Assembly: GCA_947000775.1 (NCBI GenBank) | Contig: CAMQGK010000567.1 | Location: forward strand, 248,001-312,000 | Origin: Pterois miles | Taxonomy: Eukaryota > Chordata > Actinopteri > Perciformes > Scorpaenidae | DNA: 64,000 nucleotides | Reading direction: 5' to 3' | Shown here: positions 1 to 12,376 of the stretch, piece after piece | Position numbering within the stretch: the first letter of the stretch is position 1 | How the letters are laid out: every line of letters starts with the position of its first letter | Notes under the pieces: model-generated | Told to the model about the DNA's origin: nothing | Database searches by the model: none | What the model saw: only the letters and a program-made list of their open reading frames with translations | Position numbers and translations under genes: made by a program

Positions 1-174
1 CATGTCACCCTTGACAGGAATTTATATTTCTAGTCATTCCTTTGATTTTAATTTGTGGATTGGATTTTTACCTGTCTCATTCACTAGTTGCATTTTTGTT
101 CGTTGTAAGTTTTGCTTTTCTGTCATTAAATCTATATATCCATATCCTCCTACAAGCAATGGATGAAGCATGTA

Positions 175-1664
175 TTCTGAACAATAATATAAATGCTACA
201 CTTTTGTTTTTGCTCCCATTTTTTATGCACTGAAGTCAAAGATCTGACTTTCTATGCACACAAAAGGCCTATTTCTCTCAAATATTATTCACAAATTTGT
301 CTAAATCTGTGTTAGTGAGCACTTCTCCTTTGCTGAAATAATCCACCTCACAGGTATGGCATATCAAGATGCTGATTAGACAGCATGATTATTGCACAGG
401 TGTGCCTTAGACTGGTCACATTAAAAGTCCACTCTAAAATGTGCAGTTTTATCACACAGCACAGTGTTTCAAGTTTTGAGAAAAGGCTTTTCTGAGAATT
501 TGGCAGTACATCCGTCACACCACATAACCACAGACCACGTGTAACCACACCAGCCCAGGATCTCCACACCCAGCATGTTCACCTGCAAGATCTTCTGATA
601 CCAGCCACCAGCTGATGCAACAGTCGGTTTGCATAAGCCGTCTCAGGGCAACTCAGCTGCATGCTAATCGTCCTCGCCAGGGTCTTGACCTGACTGCAAT
701 TTGTCGTCGTAACCAATTTGAGCGAGCAAATGCTCACCTTCAGTGGTGTCTGGCATTTTGGAGAGGTGTTCTTGTCATGGATGAATCCTGGTTTTCACTG
801 TAACAAGGTAGATGGCAGACAACGTGTATGGCGTCATGTGGGTGATGCTGATGTCAGCGTTGTGAATCGTGTGGCCCATGGTGGCAGTGGGGTTCTGGTA
901 TGGGCAGGCGTGTGTTGTGGACAAGGAACACAGGTGCATTTTATTGATGGTATTTTGAATGCACAGAGATACCATTTTGAGATCCTGAGGCCCATTGTTG
1001 TGCCGTTCATCCACCACCATCACCTCATGTTGCAGCATGATAATGCGCGGCCCCATGTTGAAGGATCTGTACACAGTTCCTGGAAGCTGAAAACATCCCA
1101 GTTCATGCATGGCCTGCATACTCACTGGACATGTCACCCACTGAGCGTGTTTGGGATGCTCTGGATCGGCATATACGACAGTGTGTTCCAGTTCCTGCCA
1201 ATATCCAGCAACTTCGCACAGCCATTAAAGAGGAGTGGACCACCATCCCACAGGCCACAATCAACAACATGATCAGCTCTATGCGAAGGAGAGGTGTTGC
1301 ACTGTGTGAGGCAAATGGTGGTCACACCAGGTACTGACAGGTTTTCTGACCCCCCGTTCAGTGCCTAATACTGTAAGTCTCAGATAAAACTCCACATTTT
1401 TTAGTGGACTTTTATTGTGACCCACCTAAGGCACACCTGTGCAACAATCATGCTGTCTAATCAGCATTTTGATATGCTACACCTGTGAGGTGAATGGATT
1501 ATTTTCGCAAAGAAGTGCTCACTAACAGATTTAGACAAATTTGTGAACAATATTTGAGAGAAATAGGCCTTTCGTGTACATAGAAAAAGTCTTAGATCTT
1601 TGACTTCAACACATAAAAAATGGGAGCAAAAACAAGAGTGTTGCATTTATATTTTTGTTCAGTA
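175..1664 (+). mobile_element. Tc1/mariner-type DNA transposon with long inverted repeats
   Basis: Inverted termini of more than 200 bases pair the left end (175 to about 450) with the right end (about 1390 to 1664). The outermost bases read TTCTGAACAATAATATAAAT on the left and, reverse-complemented, TACTGAACAAAAATATAAAT on the right. TA dinucleotides at 173-174 and 1665-1666 fit the target-site duplication of this superfamily. The interior holds a decayed transposase. The element is essentially full length at its ends but cannot make a functional enzyme. The arms still match well, so insertion was not very ancient. Confidence 0.88.
615..1337 (+). pseudogene. Broken Tc1-type (DDE) transposase
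   Basis: Three frames must be joined to read the catalytic core, so this is a pseudogene. Frame one (615-803) carries the first catalytic Asp in a VMDESWFSL motif and then stops. A second frame continues with DGRQRVWRH and the second Asp in QHDNARPH. After another shift, a third frame (from about 1131) gives SPTERVWDALDRHIR, which holds the final acidic residue. The N-terminal DNA-binding region normally present upstream is missing or too degraded to read. Confidence 0.85.
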
Positions 1665-1833
1665 TATCAGACTGGATTCATCCTGCCCCGTGAAACTTTC
1701 CATACTTCTTGGCCAGGGAGAACATTGCCTGTGATGTTGATGAGGTCCTATGGTGAGACAAGATAATAATTTTCTTTTTCCTTATAGTATGTGGAGAAGA
1801 CTTATTTTGTTTTTGTTTTTGGTGACATTTGTT

Positions 1834-2010
1834 TGTTTGTCAGCAGGAATATGGACAAACTACTGGTCCGATTTTCACGAAACTTGGTGGAGATGTGGAG
1901 CATGGCTCTAGTAAGAACCCATTACAGTAAATTTTTGAGTGGATCCGACTCATGAAACGCTATTTTTGGCCTCGGCAGAGGTCTGCACTCTGGGTGCCCT
2001 TCTAGTTTCT
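1834..2010. repeat. Probable dispersed repeat fragment, class unknown
   Basis: The segment running from the GTTTGTTTGTCAGCAGGAATAT stretch through the GGCCTCGGCAGAGGTCTGC stretch resembles a repeat I associate with many fish genomes. No second copy occurs in this window and no terminal structure is visible, so the assignment rests on recognition only. Confidence 0.3.
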
Positions 2011-3176
2011 ATTGTTTTTTTTTTTCTGTATGAACAGTGTTTGAGAATAAAACACATTTTAGTAAACTGCAGTAAACATTCTACACAAAAACAGGATAGG
2101 TGAAATGTTTTGTATCTTGGGACATCAGAATCATCATTGAAAGTATGTGTCACTGAAACACATTTCTTCAGCTCTACTATCGGAGTGAGAAATGCTGGAA
2201 ATGATTTCTCCGCCATCTGTCGTTGCAGGGACTCTAAATGTCTCTGTGGGAGAGCAGCTCCCTCTTCCTGTCACAATGGAAAGCACAGTGTAAAGTCACC
2301 TCATGTGCTCCCAGTATTTCTAACGATATCTGAGACTTGCTTCAAAGTCCATCCAGGTTTTTCCCAGAATGGATTTGTGGATGGAAGTGAAGTGATATGT
2401 CAACAGTTGTGTGGATGATTCAGCAAGGGGAAGTCTGGGTGCTTGTTGTTGAGAAAGACCAGATTCCTCAGTCTGCTCTGTAAAAGGAGTGAGGCAGGAG
2501 GACTGTGGCAGACTGACGCGCACAGATTCACTTTATAACATCACAGCTATAAATCTGATGGAAACTGTTTATTCGATCTCCTTTTCCCCTCCCAGTTGTT
2601 TCTACTGTGGAAAGAAAGAAGGACATAAAAGTAAACATTATCAATTGAGGGAAAAAAAATCATTTAAGTTTTCCCAATCAGTCATCAAAGTTTTAACCAG
2701 CTGATTTCCTAAATCCGACCCAGATTTGGTTCCCACATTTCTTTTGTCATTAATTAAGGAAACCATGTGAATATGAATGTTCCCAATTTTGACATGTGTC
2801 CATGTCCTCAGAGCTGGACACAGGAGACCCTGACGTTTTCACACACATGTTAATATTATAATATTAAATGTTTTAATCATTTTAAACGACATGCAATTGT
2901 CTATTTTGTGAGCATTCTAGTGTAATTTTTGCATAAACTGTATTTTAGGATAATTTTAGAAAAAAACAAGTACAAACAACACTTCTTTATGTCATTTCTC
3001 TGAGTTATTTTGTGTTGAAACATTTAACACACAGCATGTGTTAAATGTGCTAACACAGTGGTGGTGCTGAAAGTAACACACTTGTCCTTAAGTAGATACA
3101 CAATGTGTTGTTTCAACAGATTTCAAGAGTGACTGAAAAGTAATAAATAACATACCTAATAAATGAATGAAGTAAC
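2011..3176. other. Intergenic, nothing recognised
   Basis: AT-rich sequence with short chance open frames. One frame near 2600 has a weak CxxC...GH pattern but lacks zinc-knuckle spacing. No gene, RNA or clear repeat boundary was seen. Confidence 0.5.
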
Positions 3177-3562
3177 ATGTAGCGTTATTGCATTGAGCAG
3201 ATTAGCAGTTAATCGTTAATTAATATCAAGATTCATAGTCACAATTAATAATCCCAAATTATTAATTGTAAGTGTAGCAGATGATGACTGAGACATGAAG
3301 AATATGAAATGTGATAATGAAAATATTGATGAATCCAGAGTACACATCTTAACTTTTGCATCCTTCCTTTTATGACTTCCAGGTCAACAGGTCAAATACT
3401 TGGTCTTTCTCTGGCAGAGAAGTGGTGAAACACAGACACATTATGGAGGCAGAACAATGTCTTTGTCTTACAATTAATAATTTGGGAATATTAATTGTGA
3501 ATATGAATCTTGATATGAATTAATGATTAATTGTTAATCTGCTCAATGCAATAACGCTACAT
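3177..3562. repeat. Foldback element with 96-base arms enclosing a fragment of another repeat
   Basis: The left arm (3177-3272) begins ATGTAGCGTTATTGCATTGA and the right arm (3467-3562) is its reverse complement with a few mismatches. The 194-base centre (3273-3466) is not unique: it matches the beginning of the 950-base repeat at 4606-5555 and 61537-63923 (TGTAGC(A/G)GATGATGACTG, then the ATACTTGGTCTTTCTCTGGC block), with an internal deletion of roughly 110 bases. The unit looks like an inverted-repeat DNA element that acquired, or was assembled around, part of that repeat. Confidence 0.8.
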
Positions 3563-4605
3563 AAGACAAATTATCATAAAATATGAAGGAAAGGGGTAAC
3601 ATTCAACTTTAGATATTACCCACAGTTCACTTCAATATGAGGATTTAATCGGGGCACCACCCAGTTTTATAAAAGCAGGGAAAAATAATTAAACTTGATA
3701 TTAATCAGTTGCGTCTCATAATCTCATGGTTGCTACGGAGTTCTTGGCCTAGTGAACAGAGATTTGAATAGTTTATATACTGTATATATACAGAAAATCA
3801 AGTAACCAAGTTCTTTATAAATGACGTGTTTATTGGACTAACTACTGGACTACACTACTAACAATATAATTGAATGAATGAATGAATCTTAATTGACTAT
3901 GAATTGGTTCATTAGTCTAGTCATCAGACTCTTTCTCCTCTGAAGATACATCTATACATCAGCCTCTCTGAGTAGATGCTAGATGGAGGTTGTGCTGTCT
4001 GGAGCAGAGTGGCAGCAGCTTCTGTCTGGAACAGTCTGGATCTTCTGGATCCAACGGTGCGACCCGGCTTGGCTGGTTTCTCCCCCTCAGTGGCTCTCTT
4101 TGGTTCCTCGGACACCCTCGTTTTGGATGGCTGGCGTGTCACCTCGATGCATGTTTCCATCTTCGTCTCTCTCTGTCTGGCATCTCTGAGCCATTTCTTC
4201 AGACCCCCCTCCTCGGAGCTGGATGGGTCACTGGATTCAAAAGATTCTGGACCTAAAGTCTTTCTTTAAGTCTTTTCTCTTCACAATGGCTGAGATTCAC
4301 CAGCACGTAGATTCAGCGGAGCTGCTTCAGGCTTCAGCAGCTGTTTCAGCCGTCAGGGCAGAGCGGCAACAACAAACAACAACAAACTCAGAGCCTCCTT
4401 TCAGGTAGACCGGGTGCTGGTATCATCTGGGTGTGAGGTGTTGGACCTGAGTCCTCAGGATGGAGAGCTGGTGTCCTTGGAGTGTTCCCCCCCAACCCTC
4501 TTGTGGTTTATGGGCCCATGGAGGGGGAATGCAGAGGGGCCCAGCTCTAAGAGCTGAACCACCCCGAAGAGCCTGAAGCCCCAGAAAGACTCTCTAGACT
4601 AAATG
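3563..4605. other. Intergenic, unassigned
   Basis: This stretch contains (TGAA)n-like and TATA-rich short tracts near 3770-3890 and a more GC-rich part at 3960-4570 with several overlapping short frames in all three phases. None resembles a protein I know. Because it abuts the repeat at 4606-5555, it could be internal sequence of the same mobile element, but I see no motif that proves this. Confidence 0.35.
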
Positions 4606-5555
4606 TGTGAAGCTTCTTATCATCAGTTGAGAAAGGGGTGCAGCGTTTAGTTGGTGGGAGAACAGGATTCTCCTCCACCTGAAAAACTACTCTGATTCTT
4701 TAGTAAAACTTCCTTTGTTAGATTAAACTAATTGACTTGTTTCAGCAGGATTCATTCTTCCATATTTGAAATCTGGGCTTCGTCTCTTTCAGATACAAAC
4801 CAAACACAAGACATCAACCACTGAATAAAACTTGATCAACTGAATTAAAATGAATCAAACAATTACGTCACAGATGAATCTTGTACACAGAGTTGATTAT
4901 CAGGAAATTAGTTCTATAGGTTCTGAGCAGGTGTAATAATATGAATCAATTTATGTTTGGTTCACAATCAACATAAAATGGAGAAATACACTTCAACTAC
5001 CGTAGATTAAAATATATATCAAATATAACAATAACTACGCAACTTGATGTTTAAGATCCGCTATAATTTGTGAATAAGATACACATGTAAAGTATCGATG
5101 CAGACAGATATAATGACCTGATTAACATAAGAGAGAAGGTTTTGGTCTACAACAAGCAACTATTTTAACCTGCTTTGAATGAATTTATGTCAACAACTTC
5201 CTGTCACTAGAGCAGATGTTAGTGAAGCACAACACATCAATTCATGTAGACTGTAATGTCAGAATTAGATTGTTCTGCCTCCATAATGTGTCTGTGTTTC
5301 ACCACTTCTCTGCCAGAGAAAGACCAAGTATTTGACCTGTTGACCTGTAAGTCATCTGGTCAGGACCATACTGGGTTGTTATCTAGTGAGATTCACCAGG
5401 CTGGTTGTAAATGAAGAGTCTCACCACTTAGCGCCCTGAGAGGTCAAACAAACAGTTTCTAGAAGGATGTAAAAGTGAAGATGTATACTGTGGCTTCATC
5501 AATATTTTCATTACCACATTTCATATTCTTCATGTCTCAGTCATCATCCGCTACA
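4606..5555 (-). repeat. 950-base dispersed repeat, copy 1 (TG...CA ends, possible solo LTR)
   Basis: Read on the minus strand it starts TGTAGCGGATGATGACTG (5555) and ends near CTTCACA (4606). A second copy in the opposite orientation lies at 61537-63923, interrupted by a LINE, and the first part also forms the core of the foldback at 3177-3562. The 5'-TG...CA-3' termini and lack of coding capacity suggest a solo long terminal repeat. I could not find a clean target duplication or primer-binding site, so the class stays open. Confidence 0.75.
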
Positions 5556-6457
5556 AACATGTTAACCAGCAGATTTTCCGACAGTGGAGGGAGGATGGAA
5601 AAGATAAACTGGAGGAGTTAGAAATCTTGGGGGAGGAGCATGATTTCTTTAAACATAAACATTTTATCTCTCCTCCAAGAGCCAACAGTTCACTGAGTGG
5701 TCACTGGTGCTGTTTTCTTTATATTGGGTAAATTATCAAAGACAATAAATATGACACATTATTAGTCCTGTTTATTGTTTTTGTTTGACAACAGGGACAA
5801 GAAAGATGAAAATAAAAGTTTTTTTCAAGGGTGTACAGTACATTAAGAGATCACAGACAGCAATATACTGTAACTCACGTTTGTTTGTCTATCATAAAAC
5901 AACCTACACATCGCACACTTTTCCTCATATCCACCAAAAACACTCGACATACAGAAAATACACAAAATAAATCAAACCATAAACATCAAACAAGGTACAT
6001 AAAATTAAAGTGACACAGGATTAAAACACTACAAGTTTAAATGACTCATTTTCTTGTCATGACAGAGACCCTGCAGCATTACTGTCTGAGCTGTGACATG
6101 CACATGTAAATACGGTAGAGACAAGATTACCCATCACCCATCTCTCCTTTTAAAATACATTACGCCTTGAAAGTACTAAAATCCAAAAATCTCACGTCAT
6201 CTGGAAATGTGATCCAAATTTTAGCCCATAAATGGGATGGATATAAATCCCAAATCTAAATTTTGACTATGCCTAGTTTTACACCTGCTGGTTTCTAGTA
6301 TGCTCCTGTAGTATCTCTAGGCAGGCTTTAGACTAGTGGACATTTTTTTTTTGCCATAGATAATTTTTGATCTAGTAACCTCCTGTATCGTATAATTTCA
6401 TTACTCCTGTATTGCATTATGCACATTGGGTCACCTGCAGAGCTATTGCAATGACCA
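5556..6457. other. Intergenic, nothing recognised
   Basis: AT-rich sequence with no long frame and no terminal repeats that I could pair. No feature is supported here. Confidence 0.45.
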
Positions 6458-6640
6458 GGAGTCTGTGTATGTTCTCATTCATCAAGGTCATATTCAGTCC
6501 CCACTAGTCCCCACTAGTCAGACTAGTTAGACTGCAGCGTTCGAACTGATGAAGCCACTTGGATAAGGGGCGAAACGTCTTCAGGGACAAATCTCAGTCC
6601 AATTGCCTTCGATTCAATTTTTTGCCAGAATGACCAGGAG
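6458..6640. repeat. MITE-like repeat, related to the hairpin at 44052-44188
   Basis: The left part (TCTCATTCATCAAGGTCATA) and right part (CCTTCGATTCAATTTTTTGC) match the two sides of the sequence at 44052-44188. The middle has the GAAACGTCTTCA block common in fish repeats, plus a duplicated CCCCACTAGT. It is probably a non-autonomous DNA element. Confidence 0.5.
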
Positions 6641-6714
6641 GAATGTGTTCGGCAAGCCAATGCATGGAGCAATCAGCATCCTGTGAGGAGCTACTGGCAG
6701 CTACAGGGTTAGCT

Positions 6715-6716
<2 letters not shown>

Positions 6717-6762
<46 letters not shown>
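6717..6762. repeat. (TG)n microsatellite
   Basis: About 23 uninterrupted TG units. Open frames through this tract on both strands are artefacts of the dinucleotide repeat. Confidence 0.97.
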
Positions 6763-6764
<2 letters not shown>

Positions 6765-9434
6765 TGATGACAGAGATGACACAATGGCAGCTTCTGAAGA
6801 GGTTAGTGTAGATGCTGCAATAGCATCAGTTCTAGCAGATGTAACTGATGGGAGGATGAATGAGGAACTGAAAGAGGAACTGAGAGCTACATCTGGTTTC
6901 TGTTTATCAAGGTTACATGTCACAGTGGTCTGATAAATGACAACACTGATTATCCGAGTTCAGTGGATGACTACTTAGCTGAACTAGTGGAAAAATACAG
7001 CATCCAGGGATGAGTACTCATTCAATAAGATCAGTTATAACAAACAGCTGTCTCCTGGTTGGGAATCCTGTGTTTGTTTGACCCATTCCTCACCCCGACC
7101 TCCCCTCCTCCCGACATGGACTCCCACAGACCATCATTAGAAATATATTTTCTGTACAAACATAGTAGTTTTTAACCCAACCACCCTAAACCTAACTATT
7201 GTGGCTTGGTGGCCTAAATCTAAAGTGACCCCAAGGGTAGCCATGGTGGTTTTGATGTTGAAAATAAAGTGTTTGGATAGAGACATGTTGGAATAGTGGT
7301 CTCTGCCACTAACAATGAAAACTACTTTATTTGGACACATGTTACTTTTGTATTTTACCTTAGCCCAATACCATTTATTGGGATTAAAAATAGAAATATT
7401 TAAAGCTTCGAGGAGTAGCACAGTGCAGCCGGCTGACATGTTCTTGTGTGTGTCTGTCTCCATCTCCCCTGTTTCAGTGCCACCATCACAGTACACACAC
7501 ACACACACACACACCTCTACACACAACAAACAGTGATATCATCTGAGAAGAATAAAAATAAAATTTAAAAAAAATGCAAACCCACTTTCTCAGCACGTTC
7601 TCATGTTCAAATGACGTGTGGTGAGTGACGGAGCTGAATGGCCATGAAAAACTTTAGGTATTTTTTGACGTCCCACAGGGATTCATCCCATTACGCCAGG
7701 TGGCCACAGCACCGCTGCTAACAAAGAGTAGGCTGTGGTAAGCTGGTGTTGAAAACCCACCGATCATTTGTGCCTACCGTTAGGGGAAGGGTGATGCTAA
7801 GGGTGGCTCCAGTGTGTCATTGAGCCAGTTCCAGGCTGTTTCAGGGGTGCCACCCATAAAATCGTGAGACAGAGTTAAAATACGGTCTAACTTTACAATT
7901 CATTAGGCTACTATTTCAGTCTTTTCACCTTTTCAGCACAAATTTTTTAACATGTATGTTGAGTTCAGAAATTAGTCATATGAGTCAACTGGAGATCAAT
8001 TATTGTTATGAATAATCTGTTACACCTCTTACTGAGATAAATCTGACCTTGTCCTTCTTGATTTGTAGCATCAGTTTTACTCCCTGGCTCACCTTATCTG
8101 ATCCTATCCTCTTTTCTCTGGTGCTTTTTATCTACTATAACGTTATCTACCCACTTGAACTTCATGTAACCAGTTTGTCATATACTGTATACTCCTGTAT
8201 GTCTCATTAAACTGGTGAACATTTGAACCCTGCTTTGTGTCATCCTGTTCTCCCAGTGCTGGTTACTGCTTCCAGAAACCACTCACAAGGGCCAAAAACA
8301 GTCCAGTTCTGTTCCTCAAAAATAATTGAGACTGTTTTCACATTACATGATGAGTGTGGTGATATGTTTTATAACTGTAAATTGCTGGTAATACCACCAC
8401 TATGCACATTTACTTATTTTCATGGGTTAGCCAACAGAGAAATTCTCCAATAGCCTACTGAGTCAGTTGAATGGACAGCGAAAAAAGGATAACACAGATG
8501 TAGATGAAAACCTGATTCTCCCCGGAGACAGAGACATATGACTGATTTTTTTTTTTTTTTAATTTCTACTCCAACAGCATATATCCCTTATTTTTGAAAA
8601 TACTTTTAAATTCTTTTTCTTGAATTCACATTTCTCTTTTCAATGAGCCTAATTGTTGTTTTATGTCCAGTTTAGATCAGCTTCAGTCTAGTTCTCAGTA
8701 GTTCGTTTTTATTCTGTTTTACAATAGAAATACATACCTTTTATAGCTTTTGAATTTAGTGACACTTTTCATTTGTAAGTTTCAGATGTTTAAAAAACTC
8801 TGAAAAAAGAGAATAAACAGAAATTCTGTTAAACAATAACCAGGTGGTTAAATAATGTACTTTAATTTACTGGCTGGCAGAAGTTAAACAGCATCTAGTT
8901 GAAAAGTAAGCTGCAATAACTCATTTCAACTTAATAGCCTGCTCAGCAGAAGTTCAAACTAATTGAATACTAAGCTGCAACAACTTACTTTAATTAATTT
9001 AAACACAAGCGGTCACCTTTAAGTACATCTGTTCATGCCTGGCATTAGAATGGATCTCTACATGCATGTTGAGTGACCACTTGTGTCCCTGCTCTATTTG
9101 CAAATAAGCACATAGTAAACACATGGCCAATACAGCAGATGTGACGTAGTACTACAGGAATGTCAGTAGTAATATCCTACATATTTGTGTGTGTGGTACA
9201 TTTTATTGACACTTTATTAACATCAAAATAAAAGGTTATTGTACCAGCGGTCCCTGGGGGCCTCTGCACTGCCGGCACCGCTGCCTTTACTAGACAACAG
9301 CAGGATACAGAGCCTCAGACAGCCAGGGAGGAGACAGAGTGGGTGGGTGTCAGCTCTGTGAAAAGCACAGGAACAAAAACACTGACAGCATGGTAATAAT
9401 GCACTTTGTGTGCCTGGTCTGATAGTCTGTAGAT
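6763..9434. other. Intergenic, mostly unassigned, with one (CA)n tract
   Basis: A (CA)n run lies at 7492-7514. The remainder has only chance frames, the longest being 130 codons on the minus strand across the CA tract. No exon-like or RNA-like feature was recognised. Confidence 0.4.
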
Positions 9435-10227
9435 CAGTGTTTTTCAACCATTTTTGAGCCATGGCACATTTTTTACATTAAAAATTCCAACCAAAAATAT
9501 TATAAAATGACACGTTTTAGCTTAATAATGACACACACAAAGCTTTTCCTCAGCAGCTCAGCTCACACAGATATGTCGTGGAAAATGGGAGTAATGTTGA
9601 AATAGCTTTGTGAATGGGGAAGTCATTTGCAGCAGTCAGCCAAAAACTGTCCAAAGGTAGGTCAGCAAAGCTTAGCTTTAAACCACGATTGTGCAACGCA
9701 ATTGTGTTATCCCAGAGAGGGACTTAGGCTGTTTCTTTTATGGCATCAGAGCTGAGCATCTCCTGTGGCTTTGCAGGCAGGTAGTATTCATGACTGCTAC
9801 AAGTTCAGCAACATGGTAGCTAGCTCTGAGGGCTCGCTCATTAACCTTTGTGGTTTTTCTCATAAAGGTTGCCTGCTTCTCCGTGTTTTCACACAGGCGA
9901 ACAGAATTGTCTGTGTGCTTGTTTTGAAGCATCGGGTGTTTTGTTTGGAGATGGTGCTGAAGTTTACTTAGGGCCATGGTACTGTTGGATAGCTTTTCGC
10001 CACACACCAAGCACAACGGAGACGGTGCCGTCGCATCCCCGGTGAAAGTAAATCTGAACCTGGAACTCGAACATGCCACCTAGTGACACGGAGGAAAATA
10101 CTTTACTTTTAAAGCACAGTCACTTGTAGATGGCATGTCATTGATTTTTTAGACCAATTAAGAAAATTGGCTAATTTTCCATGGCACCCCTTACAATATC
10201 TCATGGCACCCTGGTTGAAAAACACTG
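9435..10227 (-). mobile_element. hAT transposon deletion derivative
   Basis: Terminal inverted repeats CAGTGTTTTTCAACC (9435) and GGTTGAAAAACACTG (ending 10227) are flanked by an 8-base target duplication, CTGTAGAT at 9427-9434 and CCGTAGAT at 10228-10235 (one mismatch). Eight-base duplications and CA(G/A)...(C/T)TG ends define the hAT superfamily. At 793 bases it is too short to be autonomous. It retains the start of a transposase-like protein on the minus strand. Confidence 0.9.
9738..10079 (-). pseudogene. Truncated hAT transposase N-terminus with BED-type zinc finger
   Basis: A 113-codon minus-strand frame inside the hAT element has CLVCGEKLSN followed by LQHHLQTKHP, the CxxC...HxxxxH spacing of a BED finger as found in ZBED5-like domesticated transposases and their parent elements. 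A short RASYHVAELVA segment follows, and then the catalytic part is missing. It is a remnant of mobile DNA and not a host gene. Confidence 0.75.
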
Positions 10228-10235
10228 CCGTAGAT

Positions 10236-12376
10236 TATGCAGCCCATAGATAAGGTATATTTTAATAAAATACAGTTGTATCATACAGTAGACTACAGTA
10301 GAGCACAGAAGCTGTTTCCATGCTGCGAGGCAGACAAGCTCTCCCATCTCTCCGTCTATTCACCTGAGGAGCACAGTGAGACCAGCAGATCCTAGCGGGA
10401 CGTCAGCTGAGTAGGCGGTCCTTAATGTAGCCCAGGACACATTCGCGACACACTGCTAAAAGAATGTAATCCAGACCACCTCTGAATGTGGTCTTACCAC
10501 ACCAGGAGTTACCATAAGTAAGACAGAAACTAGCTGAAAGTTAAAGGGATAGTTCAGGTGTTTTTGTGTGGTTGTACACAAGACACAGCACACACAAGAG
10601 AGGTCAATTAGAATTATGATTGTTATTTATCTTAGTTCTGATTTTTTTTTTTCAAGGGCATAGGTCTTTTAAGGTTAAGTGACTGAGATGCAAACACAAA
10701 AAAATCTTTCACGTTCAATTGCATTCACATGTATTACTAATACTAGAGCATTAAGTAGCTACTAAACACTTTACAAACAAGACACAGTGAGGAAAGAGGA
10801 AACTGCTATGGCTACTGTATGAATGTGTAGTTGGTATGAGAAACCTGAAAAACAGATGAAATGACATCAGTGCAGCAAGTCAAATCAACGCTACAACAGT
10901 CAGTCAAAGTTACAAATTATGAAGCGCCAGCGTTTTAAAGTAGGTTGATGAGGATTGTGTAGAAATACTTGCTTGCTCCCTGTGGTGGCTTCTCATGAAG
11001 AATGAAGTTAGATGTGCTGGGGTCAAAGGGTGATGTCTGGATCTTGCAATGATGAGCAAGTCAGCCAGTAAGGATTTGAAAGTTCCCATTGGGAGAGAGC
11101 TCCTGGTTTAGGCTCTGCAAGCTTTCATTCCTAACCTCATGACTAACCTCCTATTGTTCACATCTTCAGACTAGCTAAGAGCATGCTTCCCCCAAAACAG
11201 AGCAAAACATTATTAAAATTTAAATATAGCATGATTTCTAATTTTACATTTTTTGATAGTAGTTTTAGCATTTTTAGAGTGAAACACACAGAATAGCGCT
11301 AAACATGCTGTTAGTGTTATCAGAGTTGATGGAATTGTATTAATGATAATCATTCATATTAATATATGAATGCTTATTTAAACTAGCAGACTAGCAGCTC
11401 ACACTGGAATGTGAATTGCTCGTTCCATCTTGCTGACTCTTGGAGACCTTGAAGGGTCGAAGGTGGTTTGGGTCAGTGGTCTGATTTAGTGGCCATGCAG
11501 GAGAAAATGGATATTTGTATCTCGATTGTTGCTGTTTGTAGGATGTTGTAAATCCATGATGTCTTGTTTGCCAGCTTCCCTGGGGTTTGAAGGAAGAGCT
11601 GGACTTGTATCTTGAAAGATGTAGTGATTGAAGATGTACTAATGAAAATACACTGTCTGCAAATCATGCAGGGGCATTTCTTACATAGAGTACTGTTTTT
11701 CTTTTACTGTTTTGCATTTTGCAAAAAAAATTGGTGAAACACTGTTCAATGCAGTAATGTTACTGCTTTCAAGTTCATGGATCACTGGTCTGTCCTTTGA
11801 TACGGTGAATTTTCCTTAAAAATAATTCACATTAGCAATATTATTGTTTAAAGCTGGGGGAGGCAGTGTTTTTTTGGTGTTATTGGGTAAAAATTCAATA
11901 ATGACTTTTCAGTATATTGTGATTCGGGTGGTAGCCCAGGGTGAAAACAAAAAAACATTAAATGCCATAATTTGGAAATACATCCCTCATTCTATAGCTC
12001 TCCTCTCTCCCCCTCTGTCCGAAGCCCCTCCCACCAGACGAGGGGGGCATGTGTATGCGCTTCATGCAGTAACCAGTAGTACTAGTCATTCATTTCAATT
12101 GTCATCCTTCATACAGTTACCAGTACAAGTACTAGTCATTAATTTCAGATTCATTCATTTTGGATACATAGATGGGTTATGCTACACATTAAAACAGTTC
12201 ATGTCAGTGTCTGTGGCTCTGATATCCTCAGTCACTTTGTTGAGTTAAGAAAACTGATGGCATTAAGTTTAGTTTAGTTGTCAGATGGACCATTTTTTGA
12301 AACTTGACCTCATTTTATAAATGACCTGTGGTGACCTCTAGGATAATAAATGAAAATTAATAAATATTGACCAGTG
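10236..12376. other. Intergenic, nothing firmly recognised
   Basis: No frame resembles a known protein. The part around 11850-12080 (GCTGGGGGAGGCAGTG and following bases) has the flavour of a dispersed repeat, but there is no second copy here to confirm it. Confidence 0.4.

Noticed and set aside
2489..2704. A CFYCGKKEGHKSKH segment resembling a retroviral zinc knuckle
   Set aside because: The spacing is one residue too long before His and the final Cys is absent. No other gag or pol sequence surrounds it.
3960..4410. Several overlapping frames of 60-97 codons in a GC-richer stretch
   Set aside because: All three phases are open over the same bases and none shows a recognisable domain. It is more likely part of a repeat.
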